64,000 nucleotides of DNA from Bradyrhizobium oligotrophicum S58 (GCF_000344805.1 NC_020453.1:7854001-7918000); one strand, 5' to 3'; shown: positions 41,604 to 51,883, counted from the first letter of the stretch. The notes: generated from the sequence alone by a model not told the origin. Made by a program: numbers and translations.

Positions 41604-42284
41604 TCAGGTCAGGGCATCGACCCAGGACGCAAAAGCCTTCGTCAGCTCGTCCATGACCGCCTGATCATTCCGGCCAGAGCGCGCGGGCACGTGGAAGGCA
41701 TGATCGGCCTGCGCAATCAGATGCAACGTCGCGATTCGTCCCAGCCGTTGCACGACAGGCTCGAGCAGCTCCAGCTCCGCCAGCTTGTCCCGCGTGCCCT
41801 GCAGGAACAGCATCGGCAGCCGGATCGCATCGAGATGCTCGGCGCGCGCCACCGACGGCTTGCCGGCGGGATGGAGCGGAAAGCCGAGGAAGGCCAGCCC
41901 GACCACGCCCGGCAGCGGCGCCGTGCTTTGCGCCTGCGAGGTCATCCGCGCGCCGAACGATTTGCCGCCGGCGATCAGCGGCAGCCCTGGACAGAGCCGC
42001 GCGGCCTCAGCCACTGCAGCCCGCACCGCGGCCTGCGCGAGCGCGGGTGGATCGGGCCGCTTGCTGCCTTTCTCCATATAGGGAAACTGAAAGCGCAGTG
42101 TTGCGATGCCGCGTCGAGCGAGAGCTTCAGCCGCATGGTTCATGAACGCGTGCGTCATGCCGGCGCCAGCCCCGTGGGCGAACACGAAGCAGGCGCGCGC
42201 CTGTGGCGGGACGATCAACAGCGCGGACACGGCGCCCGCGCCGTCGATTGCAATGCTGAGAGAGCGCAGCTGGTGCTCGGTCAT
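41604..42284 (-). CDS. Alpha/beta hydrolase, Tex30/KANL3-like
   Basis: 226 residues of the small alpha/beta hydrolase family related to dienelactone hydrolases. The oxyanion region is FVFAHGAGAGMTHAFM. The nucleophile motif is GGKSFGARMTS (Ser in G-K-S-F-G). The acid and base are probably in LFLQGTRDKLAEL and QADHAFHV. No signal peptide. Substrate unknown. ATG 42284 gives the family-length protein; a longer frame to 42386 would run into the chemoreceptor gene. It lies 61 bases downstream of mcp copy 1 on the same strand and could be co-transcribed. Confidence 0.82.
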   Translation of the reverse strand: MTEHQLRSLSIAIDGAGAVSALLIVPPQARACFVFAHGAGAGMTHAFMNHAAEALARRGIATLRFQFPYMEKGSKRPDPPALAQAAVRAAVAEAARLCPGLPLIAGGKSFGARMTSQAQSTAPLPGVVGLAFLGFPLHPAGKPSVARAEHLDAIRLPMLFLQGTRDKLAELELLEPVVQRLGRIATLHLIAQADHAFHVPARSGRNDQAVMDELTKAFASWVDALT

Positions 42285-42345
42285 TGCCCCAGTCTGTGAG
42301 CCGCGCCCCTCTGCGTCAACTCCGCCGGCCCTGCCAGTCGCCGGA

Positions 42346-44379
42346 TCAGGCCGCGGTCCGGATCGTCTGCAGGAAGTCGTCGACATTGCTCTTCAGCGAC
42401 GCCGCCTGCTGTTGCAACTCGGCCGCCGCTGTCAGCGCCGCTTCGGCGCCGGCATCGGTCTGGCCGGCAACGGCGCGCACATCGCCGATCTCCTGCGTCA
42501 CCGCCGCGGTGCCGCTGGCGGCCTGCTCGACGTTGCGGGCGATCTCGCTGGTCGCGGCGCCCTGCTGCTCGACCGCGGCGGCGATCGCGTTGGAGATCTC
42601 GGCGATCTCCTTCACCGTCGTGCCGAACTGCGCGATCGCACCCACCGTCTCCTCAGTGGCGCTCTGGATGGTCGCGATCTGGCTGGAGATCTGCTCGGTC
42701 GCCTGCGCCGTCTGCGACGCCAGGTTCTTCACCTCGCTGGCGACGATCGCAAAGCCTCTGCCGGCGTCGCCGGCGCGCGCCGCCTCGATCGTGGCGTTCA
42801 GCGCCAGCAGGTTGGTCTGGCTCGCGATCGCCTGGATCAGCTGCACGATGGTGCCGATCCGCTCCGCTGCGCTGGACAGCCCGTTGATCAGCTCGGAGGT
42901 GCGCTGGGTCTCATGCGTGGCGCGGTTCGACACTGTCACCGAACGCTGCACCTGGCCGGAGATTTCGCGGATCGAGGCCGCGAGCTCCTGCGTCGCCGAG
43001 GCCACGGTCTGCACGTTCACCGAGGCCTGCTCGGCGCGGCTGGCCACCGCTTCCGCAAGCCCGCGGCCACGTTCGGCAACGCGCGCCAGCTCCTTGGCGC
43101 TCTGCCCCATGTCGGTGGCTCGCCCGCCGACCCCGGTGATCACGCCCTGCATGCCCTGCTCGAATCGCCCGGCCAGATCGGCCATCATGCGGGCACGCTC
43201 GGCTTCGGTGGCCTCGCGCTGCGCCGCGGCGTCCTGCTCCATGCGACGGACGGTCAGTGCATTGTCGCGGAACACCTCGACCGCGCGGGCCATCCGCCCG
43301 ATCTCGTCGCGCTGCTCGCCGCCGGGAATCGGCTGCTCCAGTTCGCCGGCCGCCAGCGACTGCATGCGATCCGTCATGCTGCGGATCGGGCCCGAGACGC
43401 TGGCACCGATCAGCCAGGCCAGCACGGCGCCGAGCACGACCGCGCCCGCCGCCGTCACGATGACGGTCTGCTTGGTCTCCTGGACTGCGACGCCGGTTTT
43501 CGCCGCCTGCTCTGCGCGCGCCGCGCCGAGCTGCTGGTTGATGCGGCCGACTTCTGCGTCGATGGTCGCGCTAGCCTTGGCGAGATCGCCTTGCCTGGCA
43601 CGCAGGTCGCCCGCGACCTTGATGACCTCCTCGAGCGCGGACGCATCAGCCGTCAGCGCCTCCTTCAAAGCGACGACCAGCATCTTCAACTTGGCCTCGC
43701 CGGTCGGAGCGATTTCGCTTTCGGTGGAGCCGACCACGGCCTGCGCATTGGCCAGGGCATTCTTGGCATCCACCGCATCGGCGGTCGTCAGCGTCGTGCC
43801 ATAGCGCATCACCGAGACTCGGACCCCGTCCACTGCGGCGGCCAGGCGCAACGGCTGGAACAGACGCTCCGTGCCGGTTCGATTGGCAAGCGCAACCTGG
43901 ATGCCGGCGACGTCGAGCCCGGCGGTGGCGCCGTGCGCATCGGTTTTGGCCGTAGTAGCGCGCAGCCGGTCGACCGCTTCAGCCGCAGCAGAGAACGCGG
44001 ACCGGTAGCTGGCCAATGCAGCACGGACGGGCGCGATGCCCTCGGCAATGGCCGGCAGCTTGCCATAGCGCTGCTCAACCTGATCAGCGAGCCGGCTGAC
44101 GGTTTCGATTGCATTGGTCGCAAGATCCTTGTCGCCGATGTTCCAGGTCCGGATGAACTTCTCCACCGCACCATTGGCGCCGAGCAGTGCCGCGCGCACC
44201 TGCGACATGCCGGCATCTCCAGCTGCGCTGGTGACGAGTTCGTCCACCGTGCCGCCGATATGCCCGACCTGACTCATGGCAAAGCCGCCGAGCAGCACGA
44301 GGAAGGACAGGACCAGGGCGAAGCCACCGAAAATGCGCGGCCGGACGCCGATCCACGAGAGTGAAGATGACAGTTTCAC
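42346..44379 (-). CDS. Methyl-accepting chemotaxis protein, module copy 1
   Basis: 677 residues. TM1 ~17-36, a ~265-residue all-helical periplasmic sensor (length of a helical-bimodular domain), TM2 ~305-325, HAMP ~325-380, and the signalling hairpin with the conserved tip [20 protein letters not shown]. There is no CheR-binding pentapeptide at the end. GTG 44379 is chosen because it aligns exactly with ATG 47584 of the paralogue and has AGGTGA upstream. It follows a DctP-type binding-protein gene by 16 bases. From ~residue 330 it differs from the other copy at one residue. Expected role: reports ligand status to CheW/CheA, which are not encoded in the window. Confidence 0.93.
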   Translation of the reverse strand: MKLSSSLSWIGVRPRIFGGFALVLSFLVLLGGFAMSQVGHIGGTVDELVTSAAGDAGMSQVRAALLGANGAVEKFIRTWNIGDKDLATNAIETVSRLADQVEQRYGKLPAIAEGIAPVRAALASYRSAFSAAAEAVDRLRATTAKTDAHGATAGLDVAGIQVALANRTGTERLFQPLRLAAAVDGVRVSVMRYGTTLTTADAVDAKNALANAQAVVGSTESEIAPTGEAKLKMLVVALKEALTADASALEEVIKVAGDLRARQGDLAKASATIDAEVGRINQQLGAARAEQAAKTGVAVQETKQTVIVTAAGAVVLGAVLAWLIGASVSGPIRSMTDRMQSLAAGELEQPIPGGEQRDEIGRMARAVEVFRDNALTVRRMEQDAAAQREATEAERARMMADLAGRFEQGMQGVITGVGGRATDMGQSAKELARVAERGRGLAEAVASRAEQASVNVQTVASATQELAASIREISGQVQRSVTVSNRATHETQRTSELINGLSSAAERIGTIVQLIQAIASQTNLLALNATIEAARAGDAGRGFAIVASEVKNLASQTAQATEQISSQIATIQSATEETVGAIAQFGTTVKEIAEISNAIAAAVEQQGAATSEIARNVEQAASGTAAVTQEIGDVRAVAGQTDAGAEAALTAAAELQQQAASLKSNVDDFLQTIRTAA

Positions 44380-44395
44380 GGAAATCACCTGGGAC

Positions 44396-45340
44396 TTAGC
44401 GAGTGGACCGGATGGCGGCGATCAGCTCTTTGCCGAACCGCTTTTCGAATTCGGGATCGAGCGTCTTCACCGCATCGACGAAAGCCTGACGATCGATCTT
44501 GTCGACGACCTCCATTCCAGCGGCACGCAGCTCCTGCAGCTTTGCCTCGTCGACCTGCGCCTGCCACGTCGCTTCGGCGCCGGCCTTGGCGGCCGCCATC
44601 AACGCGTCCTGATCGGCAGGATCGAGCTGCTCGAACATCGCGCGATTGGCCACGAATGCGACCGGCGCGAAGAAATGACCGGACATGGTCAGGTATTTCT
44701 GGACCTCGAAGAAGCGGCTGGTCGAGATCGTGGTCAGCGGATTCTCCTCGCCGTCCAGCCGTCCGTCCTTCAAGGCGCCATAGACCAACGGGAAGTCCAT
44801 CGGAATCACTTCGGCACCAAGCGCCTTGAATGCCATCTTATAGGTCTCATTGGGAATGACGCGGATCTTGAGGCCCCTGATATCCTCGGGGCTGCGGATC
44901 GGACGCTTGGAATTGGTGAGATTACGGAAGCCCTGCTTGCCGAGCGCCAGCAGCACCAGCCCCTTGTCGGCGAATTTGGCGGCGATCTGTTTGCCGATCG
45001 GACCCTGCATCACCGCCTTGGCATGCGCCTCGTCGCGGAACAGGAACGGGATGTCGAACACGCTCAGTTCGGGAACGACCGCGCCGACGACGCCGCCGGT
45101 CAGCACCGCCACGTCCAGAGCCCCTGATCGGGTCGCCGCAAGGATGATAGGCTCGCCGCCAAGCGCATTGCCCGAACGCCCATCGACAATGAAGCGGTGA
45201 CCTTCCGCGAGCTTCTCGCGGAATAGTTCGGGGCCGGACGCCACCGAGATCATCCGCGGCGTCGCCGCGCTGTGATGCGGCACAAGCAGTGCCACCGCCG
45301 TCAGTACGGCGATCCCAAGCTCACGAATCGTCTTCCTCAT
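44396..45340 (-). CDS. TRAP-type (DctP) binding protein, module copy 1
   Basis: 314-residue periplasmic protein with a signal peptide ([20 protein letters not shown]). DctP features: [46 protein letters not shown] (the Arg that pairs with a substrate carboxylate) and [16 protein letters not shown]. Compared with copy 2 it lacks about 12 residues just after the first strand (MISV then [11 protein letters not shown]). No dctQ or dctM permease is near; instead a chemoreceptor gene follows by 16 bases. ATG 45340 has GGAAAG upstream. Probably presents ligand to the receptor. Confidence 0.9.
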   Translation of the reverse strand: MRKTIRELGIAVLTAVALLVPHHSAATPRMISVASGPELFREKLAEGHRFIVDGRSGNALGGEPIILAATRSGALDVAVLTGGVVGAVVPELSVFDIPFLFRDEAHAKAVMQGPIGKQIAAKFADKGLVLLALGKQGFRNLTNSKRPIRSPEDIRGLKIRVIPNETYKMAFKALGAEVIPMDFPLVYGALKDGRLDGEENPLTTISTSRFFEVQKYLTMSGHFFAPVAFVANRAMFEQLDPADQDALMAAAKAGAEATWQAQVDEAKLQELRAAGMEVVDKIDRQAFVDAVKTLDPEFEKRFGKELIAAIRSTR

Positions 45341-45463
45341 CTTTCCACCGCTGCGTTCAGTACCCGCACGTACATACCGAAGAATGGTAGGCAAGGTATT
45401 AAGAACGGTATCGCGGTGCTACATGCGGAAGGGATATTGCTGATTGGCAAGTCAACGACCGAA

Positions 45464-45489
45464 GGCCCGCACGCATGGACGTGCGGGCC
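45464..45489 (-). terminator. Hairpin between module copies
   Basis: Perfect 10-bp stem GGCCCGCACG (45464-45473) / CGTGCGGGCC (45480-45489) with loop CATGGA, downstream of mcp copy 2. The T-tract on the minus strand is poor (TTCGGTCGTT), so termination may be partial. It suggests that the two modules are separate transcription units. Confidence 0.5.
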
Positions 45490-45550
45490 TCGTTGCCAGG
45501 TAGTCCCGAGATTCGGAATTGCTAATCCAGGTAGTTCCGAAATCCGGAGC

Positions 45551-47584
45551 TCAGGCCGCGGTCCGGATCGTCTGCAGGAAGTCGTCGACATTGCTCTTCA
45601 GCGACGCCGCCTGCTGTTGCAACTCGGCCGCCGCAGTCAGCGCGGCTTCGGCGCCGGCATCGGTCTGGCCGGCAACGGCGCGCACATCACCGATCTCCTG
45701 CGTCACCGCCGCGGTGCCGCTGGCCGCCTGCTCGACGTTGCGGGCGATCTCGCTGGTCGCGGCACCCTGCTGCTCGACCGCAGCAGCGATGGCGTTGGAG
45801 ATCTCGGCAATCTCCTTCACCGTGGTGCCGAACTGCGCGATCGCCCCCACCGTCTCCTCGGTGGCGCTCTGGATGGTCGCGATCTGGCTCGAGATCTGCT
45901 CGGTCGCCTGCGCCGTCTGCGACGCCAGGTTCTTCACCTCGCTGGCCACGATCGCAAAGCCTCGTCCGGCGTCGCCCGCGCGTGCCGCCTCGATCGTCGC
46001 GTTCAGAGCCAGCAGATTGGTCTGGCTCGCAATCGCCTGGATCAGCTGCACGATGGTGCCGATCCGCTCGGCTGCGCTCGACAGCCCGTTGATCAGCTCG
46101 GAGGTGCGCTGGGTCTCATGCGTGGCGCGGTTCGACACCGTCACCGAACGCTGCACCTGGCCGGAGATTTCGCGGATCGAGGCCGCGAGCTCCTGGGTCG
46201 CCGATGCCACGGTCTGCACGTTCACCGAAGCCTGCTCGGCACGGCTGGCGACCGCTTCCGCAAGCCCGCGGCCGCGCTCGGCGACGCGTGCGAGCTCCTT
46301 GGCGCTCTGCCCCATATCGGTGGCACGCCCGCCGACCCCGGTGATCACGCCCTGCATGCCCTGCTCGAAGCGCCCGGCCAGATCGGCCATCATGCGGGCA
46401 CGCTCGGCTTCGGTGGCCTCGCGCTGCGCCGCGGCGTCCTGCTCCATGCGGCGGACGGTCAGCGCATTGTCGCGGAACACCTCGACCGCGCGGGCCATCC
46501 GCCCGATCTCGTCGCGCTGCTCGCCGCCGGGAATCGGCTGCTCCAGCTCGCCGGCCGCCAGCGACTGCATGCGGTCGGTCATGCCGCGGATCGGGCCCGA
46601 GACGCTACCGCCGATCAGCCAGGCCAGTACCGCGCCGAGCACGACCGCGCCGGCCGAAGTCACGATGACGGTCCGCTCCGTCTCCTGGACTGCCACGCCG
46701 GTTTTCGTAGCTTGGTCGGCGCGTGTCGTGCCGAGCTGCTGATTGATCCGGCCGACCTGAACGTCGATCGCCGCGCTGGCCTTGGCGAGCTCGGCCTGCT
46801 TGGCGCGCAGGTCAGCGGCGACCTTAATCACCTCTTCAAGCGCCGCCGCATCCGCCGTCAGGGCTTCCTTGAGCGCTGCCACGAGCGCCTTGAGCTTGGC
46901 GTCCTCGACACCGGCCATCTCGGCTTCGGTGTCGGCCACAGCAAGCTTTGCATAGACGAAGGTGAGCCTGGCGTCGTCGGCATCGCCGTTCGACAGGGTG
47001 CTCGTATAGCGCATCACCGAGATGCGGACTGCGTCCACGACGCTTGCGAGGCGCAGCGGATTGAGCAGCGGCTCCGCACCGGCGCGATTGGCCAGGGCGA
47101 CCTGGATGCCGCCAAAATTGATTCCGGCGACCGCGCCCAACGCGTCGGTCTTCCCGGTCGCCGCGCGCAGCCGGTCCACAGCGTCGGCAGCTGCGGCAAA
47201 CGACGCGCGGTAGGCCGCGAGCGCGCTACGCACCGAGCCGACGCCGTCAGCGATGACCTTCAGCTGGCCGGACTGCTTCTCGACCTGATCGGTGAGCTCG
47301 CCGACGCCGTCGATCGCCTTGCCCGCCGCATCCTTGTCGCCGACGCTCCAGGTCCGGATGAACTTCTCCACCGCGCCATTGGCGCCGAGCAATGCGGCCC
47401 GGACCTGCGACATCCCGGCATCACCGGCCGCGCTGGCGACGAGTTCGTCCACCGTGCCGCCGATGTGCCCCACCTGGCTCATGGCAAAGCCGCCAAGCAG
47501 CACGAGGAAGCTCAGGATCAGCGCAAAGCCGCCGAAGATCCGCGGGCGGACACCGATCCACGACATCAAGGAAGAAAGTTTCAT
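45551..47584 (-). CDS. Methyl-accepting chemotaxis protein, module copy 2
   Basis: 677 residues, the same length as copy 1 with no gaps. Same layout: TM1, ~265-residue helical periplasmic sensor, TM2, HAMP, signalling hairpin ([20 protein letters not shown]). The sensor differs from copy 1 at many positions (for example [20 protein letters not shown] against [20 protein letters not shown]). The last ~345 residues are identical except Gly for Ser at ~334, although the DNA carries silent differences. It starts 17 bases after the stop of its DctP gene. ATG 47584 is chosen; GTG 47605 would overlap that gene. Confidence 0.93.
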   Translation of the reverse strand: MKLSSLMSWIGVRPRIFGGFALILSFLVLLGGFAMSQVGHIGGTVDELVASAAGDAGMSQVRAALLGANGAVEKFIRTWSVGDKDAAGKAIDGVGELTDQVEKQSGQLKVIADGVGSVRSALAAYRASFAAAADAVDRLRAATGKTDALGAVAGINFGGIQVALANRAGAEPLLNPLRLASVVDAVRISVMRYTSTLSNGDADDARLTFVYAKLAVADTEAEMAGVEDAKLKALVAALKEALTADAAALEEVIKVAADLRAKQAELAKASAAIDVQVGRINQQLGTTRADQATKTGVAVQETERTVIVTSAGAVVLGAVLAWLIGGSVSGPIRGMTDRMQSLAAGELEQPIPGGEQRDEIGRMARAVEVFRDNALTVRRMEQDAAAQREATEAERARMMADLAGRFEQGMQGVITGVGGRATDMGQSAKELARVAERGRGLAEAVASRAEQASVNVQTVASATQELAASIREISGQVQRSVTVSNRATHETQRTSELINGLSSAAERIGTIVQLIQAIASQTNLLALNATIEAARAGDAGRGFAIVASEVKNLASQTAQATEQISSQIATIQSATEETVGAIAQFGTTVKEIAEISNAIAAAVEQQGAATSEIARNVEQAASGTAAVTQEIGDVRAVAGQTDAGAEAALTAAAELQQQAASLKSNVDDFLQTIRTAA

Positions 47585-47601
47585 GGCGCTGCCCGGCTGT
47601 T

Positions 47602-48585
47602 TCACTGAGTGGACCTGATGGTGGCAAGCAGCTCCTTGCCGAAGCGCTTCTCGAAGTCGGGATCGAGCGGCTTGACCGCTTCGACGAAGGTCTTGCGGTC
47701 GAAGGTCTCGATCACCTCCATGCCGCCCTTGCGCAGCTCATCGAGCTTCTGCGCGTCGAGCTGGGCCTGCCAGGTCACCTCCGCCGCCGCTTTTGCGGCT
47801 GCGATCAGCGCATCACGGTCGGCAGCGTCGAGCTGCTCGAACATTGCGCGATTGGCGACGAAGGCGATCGGCGCAAAGAAATGTCCGGTGAGCGTCAGAT
47901 ATTTCTGCACCTCTTCGAAGCGATTGGCCGCGATGGTTGCGACCGGATTTTCCTGGCCATCGAGGCGCCCGTCCTTGAGCGCGGCATAGACCAGGGGAAA
48001 ATCCATCGGCATCACGTCGGCGCCAAGCGCCTTGAAGGTCATCTGGTAGACCGGGTTGGGGATCACGCGGATCTTGAGGCCCTTGACGTCGTCGACGGTG
48101 CGGACCGGCCGCTTCGAGTTGGTGAGGTTGCGGAAACCCTGCTTGCCGAGCGCCAGCAGCACCAATCCCTTGTCGGCGAATTTGGCGCCGATCGCAGCGG
48201 CGACCGGTCCTTGCGCCACCGCCTTGGCATGCGCGGTGTCACGGAACAGGAACGGGATGTCGAACACGCCGAGCTCAGGAACGACGGCACTCGCAATGCC
48301 GCCGGATACAACGGCAATGTCGACCGCTCCGCTCCGCGTTGCCGCCAGCACCGCCGCCTCGCTGCCGAACGCGTTACCGGCACGCTCATCGATGATCAGC
48401 CGTTTGCCGGCCAGCGCCTGCAGCTTCACGCGGAATTCGTCGGACCCGACCTGCTGCGGGTTCTGAACCTGCGAGTTGAAGACCAGCGACACCATTCGCG
48501 GAGACGCCGCGGCGACAGAATGCGACCCAAGCAGGGCGGTCGCCGCAAATCCCGCGACGCAAAATTCAAGAAGCTGTCTGCGCAT
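47602..48585 (-). CDS. TRAP-type (DctP) binding protein, module copy 2
   Basis: 327-residue periplasmic protein with a signal peptide ([20 protein letters not shown]). It has the full N-terminal strand and loop [20 protein letters not shown], then the family motifs [34 protein letters not shown] and [16 protein letters not shown]. These predict binding of an organic anion. There are no TRAP membrane subunits nearby; the next gene is a chemoreceptor. ATG 48585 is used, with GTG 48597 possible; neither has a strong ribosome site. It lies downstream of a third chemoreceptor gene by 138 bases. Confidence 0.9.
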   Translation of the reverse strand: MRRQLLEFCVAGFAATALLGSHSVAAASPRMVSLVFNSQVQNPQQVGSDEFRVKLQALAGKRLIIDERAGNAFGSEAAVLAATRSGAVDIAVVSGGIASAVVPELGVFDIPFLFRDTAHAKAVAQGPVAAAIGAKFADKGLVLLALGKQGFRNLTNSKRPVRTVDDVKGLKIRVIPNPVYQMTFKALGADVMPMDFPLVYAALKDGRLDGQENPVATIAANRFEEVQKYLTLTGHFFAPIAFVANRAMFEQLDAADRDALIAAAKAAAEVTWQAQLDAQKLDELRKGGMEVIETFDRKTFVEAVKPLDPDFEKRFGKELLATIRSTQ

Positions 48586-48723
48586 GACACACCGCACTCG
48601 TTATCCCGGACGCAGAGTTAGCAGCGAGAGATGGTTAAGACGTTAAGACGCGGCCGGCGCCGTACTAAGTCCTGCTATTTAGACTTGATTAGTAACTCAC
48701 GATAACGACGCCGCGCAGCAGGT

Positions 48724-50382
48724 TCAGGCCGCTCTCACTGTCGCGAGGAATCTGTCGACCTCCGTACGGAGCCGCTTGCTGTCATTGGCGAGCGACTGCG
48801 CCGCGGACAGAACGCTGGACGAGGCCTGGCCGGTATCGGCCGCACCGCGCCTGACGTCGGTGACGTTCGTCGACACCTGCTGTGTACCGTGCGCCGCGTG
48901 CTGAATGTTGCGCGAAATCTCCTGGGTCGCGGCGCCCTGCTGTTCCACTGCCGACGCGATCGTCGACGACACTTCGGACAGCCGCTCGATCGTCGAGCTG
49001 ATCTGGCTGATCGCAGTCACCGATTCCTGGGTCGCCGCCTGGATGCCTGCGATCTGCTGGCCGATCTCGCCGGTCGCCTTGGCGGTCTGCTCGGCCAGGG
49101 CCTTCACCTCGGAGGCGACCACCGCGAAGCCGCGACCGGCTTCGCCCGCGCGGGCCGCCTCGATGGTCGCATTGAGCGCAAGCAGGTTGGTCTGACCGGC
49201 AATTGCATTGATCAGCTCGACGACGTCGCCAATGCGGTTCGCCGCCTTGGACAGCTCGCCGACACGGTCGGTCGTGGTCCGGGCCTGGTCGACGGCATCG
49301 CCGGCCATGCGCGCCGACTCCTGCACCTGCCGGCTGATCTCGTTGACGGAGGATGACAGCTGCTCGGTCGCCGACGCCACCGATTGAACGTTGCTGGACG
49401 CCTGCTCCGAGGCACCGGCGACGACTTCCGCGAGCTCGCGCCCACGATCGGCGGTTCCTGTCAGCGTCGTCGCCGAGGACTCCAGATTGTCCGACGTCGC
49501 GGACACGGTTCTGACGATGTCGCCGATCGCCTGCTCGAACGTGTCTGCCAGGCGATGCATGTCTGCCTTGCGCTGCTCGGCCGCGCGCTGATCCTGGTCG
49601 ATCTTCGCTTCGGCCTCGCGCTGCGCCCGCTCGGCCGCAAGCAGCTTGAAGCGCTCCACCGCGCGCGCCACGTGACCGATCTCGTCCTTGCGCCGCACGC
49701 CCGGGAGCACGACGTCGAAATTGCCGTCGGCGAGCTGGATCATCGCCTTTTCGAGCGAGATGATCGGCCGGCTCAAGGAGTAGGCGAAGCCGAGCGCGAG
49801 CAGAATGCCGAGCACCAGCGTGGCGCCCGAAGCTGTCATCATCATCGTGCGCGAGCCCGCAACATGAGCCTCGGCCTCGTTGCGATATTCATAACCGTAA
49901 GCCGCGACCAGCTCGACCAGGTCGTCGACGCTCGCCAGCGCCTCGTTGCCGAGCTTGCTGAGCAGGAATGTGGTGGGAATCTCCGTGGCACCGTCCGGCG
50001 CCGGCTTGAGGATCTTGAGCGCGGCATCGGACCAATCACGCAGCCTCCTGGTCGCCTGCTCGCGCGCGGTATCGACGCCGTTCGATTTCACGCGCTCGCG
50101 GACGATGTCGAGGTCTTCCAACATCGCCTTGACGAGCTTCTCGAACCTTTCTCCCGCCGCCTTCGATGTTCCGACGCTCTCCGCCCGGTTCAGGACGAGT
50201 AGCGCCGCGTTGAGCTCGGCATGCACCGAGCGAGCGTGATTGATCGCCATCAGCGGGCCGTCATAGAGACGGACCACGAGATCGCCGGCCGAGGTGATGC
50301 CCCGCAGACCGTAGAGCGCCAGGCCGCAGGCCAATGTGAGCATGATGCTCAGGACTGCGAGGATCCTCAACCGGATCGACAT
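48724..50382 (-). CDS. Methyl-accepting chemotaxis protein (third receptor)
   Basis: 552 residues. TM1 ~5-26 ([20 protein letters not shown]), a ~155-residue helical periplasmic domain, TM2 ([20 protein letters not shown]), HAMP, and the signalling hairpin with [20 protein letters not shown]. It ends FLATVRAA without a CheR tether. Its sensor is unlike those of the two module receptors, and the signalling part is more distant from them than they are from each other. ATG 50382 starts TM1. The cupredoxin gene lies 74 bases upstream, and the gap carries 14-base tandem repeats. Confidence 0.92.
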   Translation of the reverse strand: MSIRLRILAVLSIMLTLACGLALYGLRGITSAGDLVVRLYDGPLMAINHARSVHAELNAALLVLNRAESVGTSKAAGERFEKLVKAMLEDLDIVRERVKSNGVDTAREQATRRLRDWSDAALKILKPAPDGATEIPTTFLLSKLGNEALASVDDLVELVAAYGYEYRNEAEAHVAGSRTMMMTASGATLVLGILLALGFAYSLSRPIISLEKAMIQLADGNFDVVLPGVRRKDEIGHVARAVERFKLLAAERAQREAEAKIDQDQRAAEQRKADMHRLADTFEQAIGDIVRTVSATSDNLESSATTLTGTADRGRELAEVVAGASEQASSNVQSVASATEQLSSSVNEISRQVQESARMAGDAVDQARTTTDRVGELSKAANRIGDVVELINAIAGQTNLLALNATIEAARAGEAGRGFAVVASEVKALAEQTAKATGEIGQQIAGIQAATQESVTAISQISSTIERLSEVSSTIASAVEQQGAATQEISRNIQHAAHGTQQVSTNVTDVRRGAADTGQASSSVLSAAQSLANDSKRLRTEVDRFLATVRAA

Positions 50383-50396
50383 TTCTCAGTGCTCCA

Positions 50397-50466
50397 GGAC
50401 TTGTTAGACAGGACTTGTTAGACAGAACTTGGTCGACGGGATTTGGTAGACAGGGCTCAGTCGACG
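50397..50466. repeat. Five 14-base tandem repeats
   Basis: Five contiguous 14-base units: two identical GGACTTGTTAGACA (50397-50410, 50411-50424), then GAACTTGGTCGACG, GGATTTGGTAGACA and GGGCTCAGTCGACG. The last unit covers the stop codon and final codons of the cupredoxin gene. There are no spacers, so this is not CRISPR. Confidence 0.85.
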
Positions 50467-50780
50467 ACCTTGACAGCCATCTTCATGCGCGGATGGATGG
50501 CGCAGATGACGGCAACGTCCCCCGCCTCCTTGAACGCCACGTCGGTCGAGGAGCCGGGCGCCTGGGAGCCGAGATTGAACTCGTTGCCCTTGCTCGTGGA
50601 CATGATGTTGTGCGGGATCGTATCGTCATTGAGGAAGGTGAGAGCATCGCCCTTCTTCACGGTTACGCTCTCCGAGGAGAAGACGCGCCCCTGCTGATGG
50701 ATGACCTGAGTGGCGGCCAGCGCGCCGGTGGAGAGGCCCGCGAGAACGGCGAGGGCGAGAATGGTTCGTGCGCGATACAT
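50457..50780 (-). CDS. Periplasmic cupredoxin (plastocyanin/azurin-like)
   Basis: 107 residues with a signal peptide (ARTILALAVLAGLSTGALAA). The type-1 copper ligands are visible: His in DDTIPHNIM, and Cys, His and Met in ICAIHPRMKM (CxxHxxM). It would carry single electrons in the periplasm. ATG 50780 has GGGAA upstream; an ATG at 50792 adds four residues. The dihaem peroxidase/MauG-like gene ends three bases before that upstream ATG, so the two are surely co-transcribed and the cupredoxin may be its electron donor or acceptor. Confidence 0.9.
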   Translation of the reverse strand: MYRARTILALAVLAGLSTGALAATQVIHQQGRVFSSESVTVKKGDALTFLNDDTIPHNIMSTSKGNEFNLGSQAPGSSTDVAFKEAGDVAVICAIHPRMKMAVKVVD

Positions 50781-50794
50781 GTTGATTCCCATCG

Positions 50795-51883
50795 TTAGCG
50801 CGGCAGCACCGGAGCTGCCGTCGGGGTGAGATTGCTGGTGAGAGTCTTCAGAAACGCGACGAGATCAGCCTTGTCCTGAGCCGTCAGCCCGAGCGGGCGC
50901 ATCAGGTCCGACCGGCTCGGCCGATCGACGCCGCCGCTGTCATAGTGGTCCACCACCTGTTCGAGCGTCGCCAGCGAGCCGTCATGCATGAACGGCGCGC
51001 GTCGCGTGATCTCACGCAGGCCGGGCGTCTTGAAGGCGTGCTGCATCTTGATCACGCCGGGCGCGAACTCGCCGCGGCCGATGTCCTTGCTCGGCAACCC
51101 GATGTCCTGGAAGCCGTCATTGGTGAAGTTCCAGCCTTCATGGCAGGTCACGCACTGCGCCTTGCCATTGAACAATGCGAACCCGCGCTTGGCCTCCTCG
51201 GAGATCGCCTTCTCGTCGCCGTCGATCCAGGCGTCGAACGGCGCGCGCTCCGAAACGACGGTGCGTTCATAGGTGGCGATCGCCTTGGCGAGCGTCTTCG
51301 GCGTCATGCCGTCGCGCGGAAAGGCAGCCTCGAACAGCGGCTTGTATTCCGGGATCGCGTTGAGACGCTGCATCAGATGATCCAGCGGCATGTTCATCTC
51401 ACCCGCGGCCTGGATCGGGCCGAGCGCCTGCTCCTCCAGGGTCGCCAGCCGGCCGTCCCACATGAAGATCTCGCCCCAGGCTGCATTCACGACGGTCGGC
51501 GAATGACGGCCGAGCTTGTTCATGCCATTGCCGACGCCCACCGCAAGGCCGTCACCCCAGCCGTAGCTCGGGCTGTGGCAGCTGGCGCAGGACTGCGCCA
51601 TCGAGACCGACAGCCGCGTGTCGAAATAGAGCTTCTTGCCGAGCGCCGCCTTCTCGGGCGTGTAGGCGTTGTCCTTCGGGAAAGGGATCGTCAACGGACG
51701 GCGGTACAGCGCCTTCAGCGTGTCCGTGCTCGACGGCCCCTTCTGCTCCAGCGCGACCCGCTTGGTCTCGCCGACGAGGGCCGCGCCGACGCCTGCGCTG
51801 GTAAAGCCGACGATGAGGGAGAGAGCTGTGCTGAGGGTGGTGCCGAACGAAAGGGATCGAGCTGTGAGGCTGCGCAACGTCAT
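50795..51883 (-). CDS. Dihaem cytochrome-c peroxidase / MauG-family protein
   Basis: 362 residues with an N-terminal hydrophobic export signal (~12-35) and two c-type haem sites: CASCH at 99-103 and CVTCH at 244-248. The Trp/Asp-rich MWDGRLATLEEQALGPI and the C-terminal RAPFMHDGSLATLEQVVDHY are hallmarks of the CcpA/MauG family. It either reduces hydrogen peroxide using periplasmic donors or catalyses MauG-like oxidation. No methylamine dehydrogenase genes are near, which favours the peroxidase role. ATG 51883 is used. First gene of an operon with a cupredoxin. Confidence 0.9.
   Translation of the reverse strand: MTLRSLTARSLSFGTTLSTALSLIVGFTSAGVGAALVGETKRVALEQKGPSSTDTLKALYRRPLTIPFPKDNAYTPEKAALGKKLYFDTRLSVSMAQSCASCHSPSYGWGDGLAVGVGNGMNKLGRHSPTVVNAAWGEIFMWDGRLATLEEQALGPIQAAGEMNMPLDHLMQRLNAIPEYKPLFEAAFPRDGMTPKTLAKAIATYERTVVSERAPFDAWIDGDEKAISEEAKRGFALFNGKAQCVTCHEGWNFTNDGFQDIGLPSKDIGRGEFAPGVIKMQHAFKTPGLREITRRAPFMHDGSLATLEQVVDHYDSGGVDRPSRSDLMRPLGLTAQDKADLVAFLKTLTSNLTPTAAPVLPR

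Larger units (their letters stand above)
42346..45340 (-). repeat. Tandem duplicated dctP-mcp module, unit 1
   Basis: Unit 1 of a head-to-tail duplication of a ~3.0-kb two-gene module; unit 2 is 45551-48585. Gene order, spacing (16-17 bases) and receptor length are the same in both. Confidence 0.9.
45551..48585 (-). repeat. Tandem duplicated dctP-mcp module, unit 2
   Basis: Unit 2 of the head-to-tail duplication. It probably keeps the ancestral form, since its DctP has the complete N-terminal segment. Confidence 0.88.

Noticed and set aside
42106..47608. Two long plus-strand frames opposite the chemoreceptors (752 and 778 codons)
   Set aside because: They resemble each other only because the chemoreceptor genes underneath are duplicated. 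The translations are Arg/Gly/His-rich and lack domains, signal peptides and ribosome sites.
50397..50466. Possible CRISPR array
   Set aside because: The repeats are 14 bases and contiguous with no spacers, and no cas gene is present.
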